Part shown: one piece after another, positions 17,797 to 25,910 of the stretch
How the letters are laid out: each line of letters opens with the position of its first letter
Numbering within the stretch: the first letter of the stretch is position 1
NCBI RefSeq assembly: GCF_009674585.1
Contig: NZ_WKJP01000001.1
Coordinates: forward strand, 186,001-250,000
Direction of reading: 5' to 3'
Length of the DNA stretch: 64,000 nt
From: Haloferax marinisediminis
GTDB lineage: Archaea > Halobacteriota > Halobacteria > Halobacteriales > Haloferacaceae
Program-made: the position numbers and the translations under genes
Notes under the pieces: generated by a model
What the model was told of the DNA's origin: nothing
What the model saw: only the letters and a program-made list of their open reading frames with translations
Databases searched by the model: none

Positions 17797-18018
17797 TCAC
17801 TCGTCGTCGTACGGAGGTTCGAGCGGACGGGGGAGGTTGTCGTCGTGTTGGTGGACCGACGACGTGGTCCGGGAACTCTGTGAGCGGGGTCGAGGGGGCA
17901 CCTCGGACCGAGGCGTCGTAGACCATGCTTCGTGACAGTCTGGGCAGTAATTGCCCTTGTACATCCGTGTGAACGAGTAGTTGTCACCACAGCGGATGCA
18001 GACCGGAGACGGAGTCAT
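17797..18018 (-). CDS. Small zinc-finger protein (73 aa)
   Basis: A 73-residue protein with Cys7/Cys10 (VCIRCG) and Cys25/Cys28 (YCPDCH) forming a zinc ribbon, then a Pro/Arg/Ser-rich, probably disordered tail. ATG at 18018 is the nearest Met before the first knuckle. It is convergent to tRNA-Arg and divergent from the DUF309 gene. Function unknown. Confidence 0.72.
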   Translation of the reverse strand: MTPSPVCIRCGDNYSFTRMYKGNYCPDCHEAWSTTPRSEVPPRPRSQSSRTTSSVHQHDDNLPRPLEPPYDDE

Positions 18019-18262
18019 GGTTCGAGACCTCGGTCGAGGATTTGGTGGGCATTCATGTGCTATCATACCTCATATGTCCCCGAGACGGATAAGTATGACC
18101 GCGCTGTGCGGTGACTGTCCCGAGAGCGGACCTGTTACCACTGGACTAACTATGGCCACAACAGAGCGACAGCTCACTTCCAAAAATGACAATATGAATA
18201 TATTTTCGTGCGGGACAGACTGATGCGGACGTTTTTAACTCGGTAACGGTCGAGTTCTCTCC
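18019..18262. other. Divergent intergenic region
   Basis: Holds the promoters of the zinc-finger gene (minus) and the DUF309 gene (plus); an AT-rich stretch TATTTTCG and GTTTTTAACTC lie within about 70 bases of the DUF309 start. No other gene is visible. Confidence 0.5.
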
Positions 18263-18877
18263 ATGGACGATTCGCTTCGCGCGGGGGTCGCAATCTACAA
18301 CGCGGGGGCGTACCGTGCGGCCCACGGTGCGTGGGAGTCGACGTGGTTGGCCCTCGAAGACGGAAGCGACGACGAGCGGTTCCTCCACGGACTCATCCAG
18401 TTCACGGCCGCCATCCATCACGCACGTGAACGAAACTACTCCGGTGCGACAGGATTAGCCGAGAGTGCACAGGGCTACCTCGACGGTCTTCCGGACGACT
18501 ATCGCGGTGTGAACCTCGACGACGTTCGCACCTCGCTCTCAGAACTCGAATCCGACCCCGATTCCGCCGCCCGCGACCCGCTCGTGCTCCGTCTCGATGG
18601 CCACGTCGTCACCGTCGACGACCTCGATTTCGACGCAATCGTCGTCGCCGCCGACACACTCGCCGAAGAACTCGATGGATACGACGAGTCGGTGGTGGCA
18701 GACGCAATCGACTACGCTCGTGAAGAGATTGCGGAGGGAGCGCAGACGCAGTTCACGGCGATGGTGTTCGACTTCGTGCAGAACGACGCACAGCGTGGAC
18801 TCGTCTATCAGCGGCTGGAAGAACACGTTCGACGAAAGCGACGCCGCGAAGACGACGTCAGCGGGCTGTTCGAGTAA
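18263..18877 (+). CDS. DUF309 domain protein
   Basis: A 204-residue soluble protein. The N-terminal ~80 residues match the DUF309 helical domain: IYNAGAYRAAHGAWESTWLA, then FLHGLIQFTAAIHHARERN. The rest is helical and acidic. DUF309 proteins are annotated as putative hydrolases or binding proteins without a proven reaction. A TATA-like TTTTTAAC sits about 30 bases before the ATG, suggesting a leaderless message. It is convergent with azf. Confidence 0.85.
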   Translation: MDDSLRAGVAIYNAGAYRAAHGAWESTWLALEDGSDDERFLHGLIQFTAAIHHARERNYSGATGLAESAQGYLDGLPDDYRGVNLDDVRTSLSELESDPDSAARDPLVLRLDGHVVTVDDLDFDAIVVAADTLAEELDGYDESVVADAIDYAREEIAEGAQTQFTAMVFDFVQNDAQRGLVYQRLEEHVRRKRRREDDVSGLFE

Positions 18878-18891
18878 TCGCTACGCTCGAA

Positions 18892-19680
18892 TCAGGCTTC
18901 GTCGAGTGGTTCGCCTTCGAAGGTGTACTCGGCAGAGTTGTCGATTGGGTCGTAGCCGAGCACCTCGCGGGCGCGGTCGATCGAGTAGTACTTTCGGTCG
19001 TTGTTGGAGATGCCGTAGACGATTTCGAACTCGTAGTCGGCCTCGACACAACACTCGAAGAGGTGCGCACAGTCGCGGTACGAGAGCCACATGGCCTGTC
19101 CGCGCTCGTACTCACGCGGTGGGTGGTGTTGCGTGAGATTGCCGATGCGGACGTTCACGACCGAGATGCCGTAGTGGTCGTGGTAGTAGCGTCCGAGTGT
19201 CTCTCCGGTCGCCTTGCTCACACCGTAGAGGTTGCTCGGACGGGGGAGTTCACTCCCATCTAAGCGGAACTCGTGGTGAGAGCGGTACATGTCCGGCGTT
19301 CGCTCTTCGGTCTCGTACGCGCCGACCGCGTGGTTCGACGAGGCGAAGGCGAACTTCTCGACGCCCGCTTCGACGGCCGCTTCGAACATCTTCTGCGTGC
19401 CGTCGATGTTGTTTCTGAGTACACTGTCCCACGGTGCCTCTGGACGGGGGTCACCGGCGAGGTGGATAACGGCGTAGACGCCCTCCATCGCGTTTTTCAC
19501 GGCAGTCTCGTCGGTGATATCTGCGACGTACACGTCCGTCCGGTCGACAGACGCTGGAATCTTCTCGTCAGGAAGTGGCTCTCGGTCCAGCAGTCGCCAG
19601 TCGTAGGCGTCCCCAATGTGCCCGAGTATCGCCTGGCCGACGCGCCCGCCAGCCCCCGTAAGCAAAACCGGCTGGTCCAT
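18892..19680 (-). CDS. azf: NAD-dependent glucose-6-phosphate dehydrogenase (Azf type, extended SDR)
   Basis: A 262-residue extended short-chain dehydrogenase. The NAD-binding glycine motif is LTGAGGRVGQA at the N-terminus, followed by DRTDVYVADITD and VIHLAGDPRPEAPW; the catalytic Tyr-Lys pair is in NLYGVSKATGE. Length and sequence character match Azf, which in Haloferax volcanii is the NAD-dependent glucose-6-phosphate dehydrogenase of the oxidative pentose phosphate route and is unrelated to the classical Zwf enzyme. Sugar epimerase or uronate dehydrogenase is the alternative reading. It is a single gene, convergent with DUF309 and divergent from mptD. Confidence 0.87.
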   Translation of the reverse strand: MDQPVLLTGAGGRVGQAILGHIGDAYDWRLLDREPLPDEKIPASVDRTDVYVADITDETAVKNAMEGVYAVIHLAGDPRPEAPWDSVLRNNIDGTQKMFEAAVEAGVEKFAFASSNHAVGAYETEERTPDMYRSHHEFRLDGSELPRPSNLYGVSKATGETLGRYYHDHYGISVVNVRIGNLTQHHPPREYERGQAMWLSYRDCAHLFECCVEADYEFEIVYGISNNDRKYYSIDRAREVLGYDPIDNSAEYTFEGEPLDEA

Positions 19681-19780
19681 TCGGTTCTACGTCCGCCGAG
19701 GGAGGCTAAGTAAGGACCGGTTCGCGTCTGCGGAGCCATCCAATCGGCGAACTTTAGCACTGAGCGACATATCCTCCCCC

Positions 19781-20122
19781 ATGGTCACCGACCCACAGAC
19801 CGCGTGTTTCGAGGCGGGAATCAAGTTCGGGACGCTCTATCACCAGTTCGCTGGAACGCCGGTCTCACCGGCCAGTTCTCGAAGTCTCGAACAGGCCATG
19901 GCGGAGGCGATCGAGAACCAACCGTACTGCGAATCGGTCTCGGTCGATATTCTGGACGACGAACTCGAAGCTGAACTCGCCGACTCGACGGCCGACTACA
20001 CTGAACTCACGGGTCAGTTCATGGAAGTCGAGATGCGAATCGAGTACGAAGGCGTCACGGTCCGGACGAAGATGGAGATGGAAGATGGGTATCCACTGAT
20101 GAAACTCGTCTCGGTCGAGTGA
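19781..20122 (+). CDS. mptD: Dihydroneopterin aldolase, archaeal MptD type
   Basis: A 113-residue protein of the archaeal MptD family. It converts 7,8-dihydroneopterin to 6-hydroxymethyl-dihydropterin and glycolaldehyde, in the folate/methanopterin route. Family features are the N-terminal DPQTACFEAGIKFGTLYHQF, the SRSLEQAMAEAIENQPYCES segment and the C-terminal DGYPLMKLVSVE. ATG at 19781 follows a short leader. The creatininase/ArfB-like gene 600 bases downstream may act in a related pathway. Confidence 0.9.
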   Translation: MVTDPQTACFEAGIKFGTLYHQFAGTPVSPASSRSLEQAMAEAIENQPYCESVSVDILDDELEAELADSTADYTELTGQFMEVEMRIEYEGVTVRTKMEMEDGYPLMKLVSVE

Positions 20123-20172
20123 GGGTGGTTCGACCGCTCCAAGAAATCGGCCACGACCGCAACCGAGTCGCA

Positions 20173-20206
20173 CGATTTCACTTTCACTTTCGGGGTCGTT
20201 TTTAAA
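20173..20206 (+). promoter_or_regulatory. DUF5790 promoter with CGATTTCACTTTCACT element
   Basis: The 16-base element at 20173-20188 lies about ten bases upstream of a TATA box (TTTTTAAA, around 20199-20206) and some 25 bases before the ATG of the DUF5790 gene. The same 16 bases recur at 61768-61783, again just upstream of a TATA box. The position fits an activator site or an extended BRE. Confidence 0.6.
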
Positions 20207-20230
20207 CCCCCACGTGCCGAATGTGTTGGC

Positions 20231-20692
20231 ATGAGTCAAGCTACCCTCGGCGACGACGACCTTTTCGGAGAGGCGGCGGCGGAAATGCGTGCAGATGTCG
20301 AGGAACATCTCGACGAGGCCCGCGCGGTCCTTCCCGACGCGGACGACGTGTGGAACGCCGACGCTGACAACGTGCTCGGCGTCCTCAACGGACTCCGTTC
20401 CTCGCTGAACGTCGACGACGCCGGAGAACACCTTCGACAGGCCAAGAAGTGGTTCGTCATCGGCCAACGCGCCGAAGCGTTCGACGACCCAGAGGACCTC
20501 GAAGAGGCCATCGAAGAACTCGAAGAACTCCTCGAGATGGTCGACGAGGCCCACGAGCTCGTCGGCGAACTCACGAACACGATGCCGCAGCTCCGCGGCG
20601 CGCTCGCAGATGCAGCGGAAGCGGCCGCTGAGGAAGAGGAAGAAGAAGAGGAAGAAGAAGAGGAAGAGGAAGAGGAAGAGGAAGAAGAGTAG
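20231..20692 (+). CDS. DUF5790 family protein with 20-residue polyglutamate tail
   Basis: A 153-residue, very acidic, all-helical protein of the haloarchaeal DUF5790 family. The conserved part (about 10-125) includes EHLRQAKKWFVIGQRAEAFD and a long Glu-rich helix. The last 20 codons before TAG (20630-20689) are an uninterrupted GAA/GAG run, so the protein ends in 20 glutamates. The run is a candidate for length variation by slippage. Function unknown; the strong promoter-like element suggests good expression. Confidence 0.88.
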   Translation: MSQATLGDDDLFGEAAAEMRADVEEHLDEARAVLPDADDVWNADADNVLGVLNGLRSSLNVDDAGEHLRQAKKWFVIGQRAEAFDDPEDLEEAIEELEELLEMVDEAHELVGELTNTMPQLRGALADAAEAAAEEEEEEEEEEEEEEEEEEEE

Positions 20693-20706
20693 ACAAAGAG
20701 TCTCTC

Positions 20707-21429
20707 TCAATCGAGTTTTCGTGTTTCGACCGCCGTGAGGAGCGATGCGAGTGCGTCGGCCGCGAGCGACTCCAGTTCTTCGCCACGCGCCGCGTCGCCA
20801 TCGGCCGGGTCGCCGACGACACCGTTCTCGCTGAACTCGTCCGAGTCGTGCGCAAGATTGACCCCTGAAACCCACTCTCCCCAGCGGTCTGCGGCGCCCT
20901 CCCGTGCCTCGTCGATTCGGTCTTCGTGGACGAGTTCGGGGTGCGTGTGCCGCAGGAGGGCGGTTTCGAGTGGGCCGCCGTGACCCATATCCGACGAGTG
21001 CTCGCCGACAGCGTTGAACCACGTGAAAGCGACTGCGTAGGCGTCACCCGTCCGTGAGAGACGCCGACAGACTTCTGCGAGGGCCTCGACGTTGCCGCCG
21101 TGGCCGTTGACGACGACGACGCGGTCGAATCCGTGGAAGGCGAGCGATTCGATGGTCTCGCGAACGTACGCGCGGAAAGTGTCTGGAGAGACCCAGAGGG
21201 TTCCGTCGAAGGTGCGGTGCTCCTCGGCGATACCGACTGGAATCGTTGGCGCGACGACGGCCTCTCCGTCGAAGGCCTCTACACCGGCCTCGGCTATCGA
21301 TTCGGCGTTGAAGAAGTCCGTGCCGAGTGGTGCGTGTGGCCCGTGTTGCTCGGTGCTCCCAACGGGGAGGACCGCGAGGTCGGTGTCGAGGTCGGCGACT
21401 GCGGTCCAGGTGGCCTCGGAGAGTCGCAT
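20707..21429 (-). CDS. Creatininase-family amidohydrolase, possibly ArfB
   Basis: A 240-residue zinc hydrolase. Metal and active-site motifs are complete: PVGSTEQHGPHAPLGTDFFN (residues 22-41), VVVNGHGGN and MGHGGPLETALLRH. Archaeal members include ArfB, which deformylates the formylaminopyrimidine intermediate of riboflavin/F420 synthesis, and other members open creatinine-like rings. ArfB is my first guess because of the length and the pterin gene nearby, but the family does not allow a firm call. It converges on the DUF5790 gene, 14 bases apart. Confidence 0.85.
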   Translation of the reverse strand: MRLSEATWTAVADLDTDLAVLPVGSTEQHGPHAPLGTDFFNAESIAEAGVEAFDGEAVVAPTIPVGIAEEHRTFDGTLWVSPDTFRAYVRETIESLAFHGFDRVVVVNGHGGNVEALAEVCRRLSRTGDAYAVAFTWFNAVGEHSSDMGHGGPLETALLRHTHPELVHEDRIDEAREGAADRWGEWVSGVNLAHDSDEFSENGVVGDPADGDAARGEELESLAADALASLLTAVETRKLD

Positions 21430-21475
21430 AGCGGGAGAAGGGAGGGGGTGACCTTAGTGGTAGGCGCTTTTCACG

Positions 21476-23413
21476 TCAGTCGTCGCTGGCGTCGACTTCG
21501 GCCTGTCGGCGCGCGGCGCGCTCGACGAACTCGTCGGGGAGTTGGTCGATTTCGCCGGCCTGCACACCCCAGAGGTGGGCGTAGAGGCCATCTTCGGTGA
21601 GCAGGTCGTCGTGCGTGCCGCGCTCGACGATGCGGCCGTCTTCGAGGACGACGATTTGGTCTGCGTCTTTGATCGTCGAGAGGCGGTGAGCGATACTGAA
21701 GGTCGTTCGGTCGGCGGTGAGTGAATCGAGCGAGCGCTGGATGAGCATCTCCGTCTCGGTGTCCACGTCGGACGTCGCTTCGTCTAAGACGAGGACTTCG
21801 GGGTCTTTGAGGATGGCGCGGGCGATAGAGACGCGTTGGCGCTGGCCGCCTGAGAGTTTCACGCCGCGTTCGCCGACTTTCGTGTCGTATCCGTCCGGGA
21901 GGTTCGAAATGAAGTCGTGGGCTTCGGCGGCTTTCGCGGCCGCGACGATGTCCTCGTGGTCGGCGTCGAACGTCCCGTAGGCGATGTTCTCTTCGACCGT
22001 CCCGTAGAACAGGAAGGTCTCTTGGCTGACGTAGGCAATCGACTCGCGGAGACTCGACAGCGCCACGTCACGGACGTCTTGGCCGTCGATACTGACGCTC
22101 CCTGCGTCGGTGTCGTACATCCGCATCAGCAGTTTGAGGATGGTCGACTTTCCGGCACCCGTCGGGCCGACGAGCGCGAGGGTCTCGCCACCACCGACCT
22201 CGAACGAGATGTCTTCGACAATCGTCTCACCGTCGTCGTAGCCGAACGTGACGTGGTCGTACTCGACGCGACCCTCGGAGACGGCGAGGTCCGGTGCGTC
22301 TTTCTTCTCGGCGAGGCGCGCGGGTTCGTCCATCAGTCCGAAGATGCGTGCACTCGACGCGTGAGCGCGCTGGTACATGTTGATAATTTGGCCGAACTGT
22401 GCGAGTGGCCAGACGAACTGCTGGGTGAGCAGGATGAACGTGACGAACTCACCGACTGCGAGGGTTCCGGTGAAGGGGCCGGGTCCTTCACCGTTGATGA
22501 CCCAGAGGCCACCGACGACGAAGGTCAGCGTGAACCCGATGCCGGCGAGGATGCGCAGCGCCGGGAAGAACTTGATTCGGGTGTTGATGGCGTCCCAGTT
22601 CGCGTCGAAGTAGTCCATCGAGACGCCGCCGACACGGTCAGATTCGTGTGACTCTGCGTTGAACGTCTTGATGACCTGAATCCCGCCGAGGTTGTTCTCC
22701 AACCGGGAGTTGAGTTTTCCGACCGAGGACCGCACGTCGGCGTACTTTGGCTGGATGATGTCCACGAACTTCCACGTGAACAGCGCGATGAGTGGGACAG
22801 GGAGGAGGGCGACGAGCGCCAGTTGCCAGTTGTAGGACAACAGGACGACGGCGATGGCGATGACCATCACCGAGAGACGGAAGAACGAGTTCATCCCGTC
22901 GTTGAGGAACCGTTCGAGTCGGTTCACGTCGTTCGAGAGGATGGACATCATCTCGCCGGTCTGTTTGTCGGCGAAGAAGTCCATGTTGAGCAGTTGCATC
23001 CGGTCGTAGGTGTCGGTCCGGACGGCGTGCTGGATGTTCTGTGCGTAGGAGTTCCACCCCCAGTTTCGGAGCCAGTGGAACACTGCACCACCGGTAAAAC
23101 TGAACACGATGAGGCCGACGGCGAAGAGGAACTGGCCACTTCGCGTCGCGGGGACGAGCGGTGCGACCCACGCCTCGGGGACGACGGGGAACGCGGCCGC
23201 GAACGACTTCTCTTGACGGATGATAGCGTCGATGGCGAGACCTAAGACGACCGGCGGGACCAAATCCAACACTCGGGCGGCGATGCTCGCGGCGATGCCG
23301 ACGATGAACTGCATCGTGTTCTCGCGCCCGTATTCGGAGAACAGGCGTCGCATCGGACTGTCGACCCGCTCTCGTTGGTCTTCGAACGGGTCGTCGTCTG
23401 TATCAGGAGGCAC
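21476..23413 (-). CDS. ABC-type exporter, fused membrane and ATPase domains
   Basis: A 645-residue half-transporter of the MsbA/multidrug type. Residues 1-370 hold six membrane helices, including the DFFADKQTGEMMSILSNDVN coupling region. The ATPase has Walker A GPTGAGKST, signature LSGGQRQRVSIARA, Walker B VLVLDEATSDVD and the switch histidine in FSIAHRLST. It should work as a homodimer exporting lipid or drug-like compounds. The start is GTG at 23413, giving the PFEDQRERVDSPMRRLFSEY N-terminus common to haloarchaeal relatives; the next ATG is at 23353. Confidence 0.92.
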   Translation of the reverse strand: MPPDTDDDPFEDQRERVDSPMRRLFSEYGRENTMQFIVGIAASIAARVLDLVPPVVLGLAIDAIIRQEKSFAAAFPVVPEAWVAPLVPATRSGQFLFAVGLIVFSFTGGAVFHWLRNWGWNSYAQNIQHAVRTDTYDRMQLLNMDFFADKQTGEMMSILSNDVNRLERFLNDGMNSFFRLSVMVIAIAVVLLSYNWQLALVALLPVPLIALFTWKFVDIIQPKYADVRSSVGKLNSRLENNLGGIQVIKTFNAESHESDRVGGVSMDYFDANWDAINTRIKFFPALRILAGIGFTLTFVVGGLWVINGEGPGPFTGTLAVGEFVTFILLTQQFVWPLAQFGQIINMYQRAHASSARIFGLMDEPARLAEKKDAPDLAVSEGRVEYDHVTFGYDDGETIVEDISFEVGGGETLALVGPTGAGKSTILKLLMRMYDTDAGSVSIDGQDVRDVALSSLRESIAYVSQETFLFYGTVEENIAYGTFDADHEDIVAAAKAAEAHDFISNLPDGYDTKVGERGVKLSGGQRQRVSIARAILKDPEVLVLDEATSDVDTETEMLIQRSLDSLTADRTTFSIAHRLSTIKDADQIVVLEDGRIVERGTHDDLLTEDGLYAHLWGVQAGEIDQLPDEFVERAARRQAEVDASDD

Positions 23414-23482
23414 GAAAGCGTTTCAAGGGGCGCGCAGGGTAAAGTCCTCGGGTGGGGGAGTACTGCGCCGGTTTTCGGTCGC

Positions 23483-23872
23483 TCAGGTGTTGGCGGCACG
23501 GAGGGAACGCACCGTCACGACACCCTGTGCGACAGAGAGGACGAAGGTCGCCGCAATGAGCGCGAGCGAGACGGGAAGTCGAAACTCCGGGCGACCGAGC
23601 GCGAGGAAATAACTGTGGGCGACGACGGCGAACAGCCCTGCCGCCACGAGGAAGAGTGAGAACTGGTAGCCGCGTCGCTCCCGAAGGACGAGCCGACGAA
23701 GCCCTTCGAGAAAGACGAAGACGAGAACGAGATTGAACACGTCGAACACCTGAATGCCGCCGGGGATGCCGAACAGAGTCCACTCCTCCCAGTATGCGGA
23801 GTCTATCTCGTGCGTAATCAGGACTGCCAGATTCAGCATGTACAAACGAACCGTCCACGTGTGGGTGTCCAC
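23483..23872 (-). CDS. DUF6713-like small membrane protein
   Basis: A 129-residue protein with four predicted membrane helices and HEIDSAYWEEWTLFGIPGGI in the first loop, the part most typical of DUF6713 proteins. GTG at 23872 is the furthest plausible start; an ATG eleven codons in is possible. Located 70 bases beyond the start of the ABC exporter on the same strand, so it may head the same transcript. Function unknown. Confidence 0.75.
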   Translation of the reverse strand: MDTHTWTVRLYMLNLAVLITHEIDSAYWEEWTLFGIPGGIQVFDVFNLVLVFVFLEGLRRLVLRERRGYQFSLFLVAAGLFAVVAHSYFLALGRPEFRLPVSLALIAATFVLSVAQGVVTVRSLRAANT

Positions 23873-24287
23873 GTATTCTCACCTCCGTCACAGTTCGTCG
23901 CCGAACGAGTTGAATACACGCGAACAGGTTCTATGCGCTCCTTGCGGGACGGTTCTTCACTCAGAACTCCCCGACTGACGTCGGTTCTGCGAGGGGGAGA
24001 ACGAGATAGTCTTGCAATCCGACGACGCCCAATTTTGAAATTTAAATTTAGTTTACTACACTATAGTTGTAGACGAGTTTGTGAGTATACGATATTGTTG
24101 TATCTTCCGGTAATTTGAATACCGTCGTGACGAGACCATACACTGCTGGGGTGCCTCTGACTACACCAGCATCGTCGCCTTACTGGGGTGCCCGGTCCAG
24201 TAGAGGCGACAGAAGAGCTCTTTGTTCACTCTGACCGCAGTCTCGACGAAGTTGTACGACCGAGCCACGCTCGGAGCCGACGTCTCT
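23873..24287. other. 415-base gene-free region with AT-rich core and two related hairpins
   Basis: No complete gene. The middle (about 24030-24120) is strikingly AT-rich for this genome. Hairpin 1 has arms TGCTGG (24144-24149) and CCAGCA (24166-24171). Hairpin 2 has arms GTCGCC/GGCGAC (24174-24179, 24205-24210) around TACTGG/CCAGTA (24181-24186, 24197-24202). Both loops start with GGTGCC, so they look like copies. On the minus strand a short open stretch encodes VARSYNFVETAVRVNKELFC and about 16 more residues before a stop, which reads like a protein remnant out of frame with the DUF7538-like gene. Confidence 0.5.
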
Positions 24288-24557
24288 CTAGAGAACGCGG
24301 GATTCTATCTCTGGGTCGAGTCCAGACTCGGCCAAATCCTCTCGGATGCGGGTTCGAAGCGGGTCTGGAACCGTGTCGCGGCCGACGGGAACCGCCGTCT
24401 CGCCGTCGCCTTTCACTTTCCAGTAGAGGACGCAGTTCGACGGTTCGTAGTACTCGATGCTGTACGCGTCGTCGGCACCGCGGTAGTGGACGCGTGCTGC
24501 GAAGTCCTCAGCGAGCCACCCTTCGAGTTCGGCCAGCGCATCGACGTGTTCGCCCAT
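24288..24557 (-). CDS. Conserved haloarchaeal hypothetical protein (DUF7538-like)
   Basis: An 89-residue soluble protein with ARVHYRGADDAYSIEYYEPS and VLYWKVKGDGETAVPVGRDT as recognisable conserved stretches. ATG at 24557 is preferred; a GTG at 24620 would add 21 residues and overlap the upstream gene by 23 bases. It follows the DUF192 gene closely and is probably co-transcribed with it. Function unknown; the DUF number is from memory. Confidence 0.75.
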   Translation of the reverse strand: MGEHVDALAELEGWLAEDFAARVHYRGADDAYSIEYYEPSNCVLYWKVKGDGETAVPVGRDTVPDPLRTRIREDLAESGLDPEIESRVL

Positions 24558-24597
24558 GGAACCACGCACACAGGCCACGCTTTCGGTCGTTTCGCTT

Positions 24598-25095
24598 TCA
24601 GTCGAAGACGACGCGGTCACCTTCGTGGATGCAGTTCTCCGTCGTGTAGCCGTAGGGGACTTCGAGGACGTACTTTCCAGTGCCTCGGTAGCGGGTCAGG
24701 TCAGACTCACTGGTTCCCGCAGGGTCGAGTTCGGCGTGGTGAATGCGCGTGATAGTGCCGTTCTCGGCGACGAAGATGATGTCGATGGGGAAGTCCATAT
24801 CGCGCATCACGTAGGTGTAGGTTCCCGGTGAGTCGTGGACGAACCACATCCCTTCGTTCGTCGCGAGCGACTCGGTGTCACTCAGCCCCGTGAAGCGCTT
24901 GGGATAGGTGTCCGACACGCGGGCGTCGACAGTCGCGAGCGTCTCGCCCGTCTGGTCGTCGACGATAGTCAACGAAGTTCGCTCGTAGTCGTCGGTTGCT
25001 CCGGGGGCGATTGCAGGGTTCGAGAGGTACGCCACGCTGGCGACGACGACGAGCACGACCGCGACGAAGAGGGCAGTTCGTGCGCGAGAGGTCAT
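24598..25095 (-). CDS. DUF192 family membrane-anchored protein
   Basis: A 165-residue protein with an N-terminal membrane anchor (RTALFVAVVLVVVASVAYL) followed by a DUF192 domain outside the membrane. Domain markers are FTGLSDTESLATNEGMWFVH, VMRDMDFPIDIIFVAENGTI and YVLEVPYGYTTENCIHEGDR. The fold is a small beta structure of unknown role. The start is the first ATG, and the gene heads a probable two-gene unit with the DUF7538-like gene. Confidence 0.9.
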   Translation of the reverse strand: MTSRARTALFVAVVLVVVASVAYLSNPAIAPGATDDYERTSLTIVDDQTGETLATVDARVSDTYPKRFTGLSDTESLATNEGMWFVHDSPGTYTYVMRDMDFPIDIIFVAENGTITRIHHAELDPAGTSESDLTRYRGTGKYVLEVPYGYTTENCIHEGDRVVFD

Positions 25096-25189
25096 TCGCC
25101 CGACGATACGTTCGCAACGCGTCTAAGGGTTCCGGGGGTCGGACGAAACGAAAACCGTTATGAGCGCGAACCGGTTCGAATGTAATGCA

Positions 25190-25263
25190 GGGCTCGTGGT
25201 CTAGTTGGTTATGACGCGGCCTTTACAAGGCTGAGGTCGGTGGTTCGAATCCGCCCGAGCCCA
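25190..25263 (+). tRNA. tRNA-Val(TAC)
   Basis: A 74-base gene. Acceptor GGGCTCG/CGAGCCC, anticodon stem CGGCC/GGCTG with loop TTTACAA, T-loop TTCGAAT, discriminator A. A near-perfect copy of its last 22 bases lies 104 bases further on. Confidence 0.93.
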
Positions 25264-25324
25264 CTAAAACTCGCGAGCGGTAGCGAGCGATGTTTTCGTA
25301 CCCGAGGGCGATTCGAATCAGGGA

Positions 25325-25367
25325 GCGAACGCAGTGAGCGACTGAGGTTCGAATCCGCCCGAGCCCA
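25325..25367 (+). repeat. tRNA-tail relic A (tRNA-Val 3' end copy plus spacer core)
   Basis: Bases 25346-25367 repeat exactly the last 22 bases of tRNA-Val (25242-25263). Before them lies the core GCGAACGCAGTGAGCG (25325-25340), one base different from the core of the other relics, preceded by TTCGAATCAGGGA as in relic E. The similarity to the tRNA continues leftward through CTGAGG with a seven-base deletion. A duplicated tRNA 3' end is the usual footprint of integrase-mediated insertion. Confidence 0.85.
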
Positions 25368-25467
25368 TGTTTCTGCGACGAACCGAACGGTGAGTCACAA
25401 ATCTGTTCCACCCTCACCACAACCCCACACGAACCCTTTTATCCAATCACGCACCCACTCCCGTTCA

Positions 25468-25863
25468 GTGACCATCGTCGCCCGTCTCAGAGAGCGCCCC
25501 CGCAGCACCCTCGTCGTCGTTGGGTACGCCCTCGTCGTCCTCGTCGTCTCGGTGATACCGACGCCGCCGGGAGGCCTCTCCCCGAGCGGACCACTTGGAC
25601 TGGTCGGCGTCGACAAGTGGGTCCACGGGATTGGATACGCCGGACTCAGCCTCGGGCTTGGGTTCGCCAGTCAGGCACGGCGACCTGCAGAGATACGCAC
25701 CGTAGTCGTGGTCGCCAGCTGCTACGGCGCGTGCATCGAACTCGTGCAGGCGACACTCCCGTATCGGTCGTTCAGCCTCGCAGACATGGGTGCCAACGTC
25801 GTCGGTGCGGTACTCGGCGGCGTACTCTGGTACGTCGTCGTCCGCCCCCATGTGGGGAGGTAG
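25468..25863 (+). CDS. VanZ-like membrane protein
   Basis: A 131-residue protein with four membrane helices and the VanZ-family pattern: VVSVIPTPPGGLSP after the first helix, then VDKWVHGIGYAGLSLGLGFA and IELVQATLPYRSFSLADMGA with the charged positions conserved in VanZ/YoaI-like proteins. GTG at 25468 gives a normal VanZ start. Function in archaea is unknown. It lies directly downstream of the tRNA-Val relic. Confidence 0.85.
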   Translation: MTIVARLRERPRSTLVVVGYALVVLVVSVIPTPPGGLSPSGPLGLVGVDKWVHGIGYAGLSLGLGFASQARRPAEIRTVVVVASCYGACIELVQATLPYRSFSLADMGANVVGAVLGGVLWYVVVRPHVGR

Positions 25864-25910
25864 CATTATGACCCCCCCTTGTCTACCACCACCAGTGAAG
25901 TGAGAGGCAC

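Noticed and set aside
18115-18160. tRNA-like 5' half on the minus strand (AGTCCAGTGGTAAC... CTCTCG)
   Set aside because: D-arm and anticodon arm do not pair properly and there is no T-arm or acceptor 3' strand. It may be a decayed tRNA-Glu-like fragment but cannot be supported.
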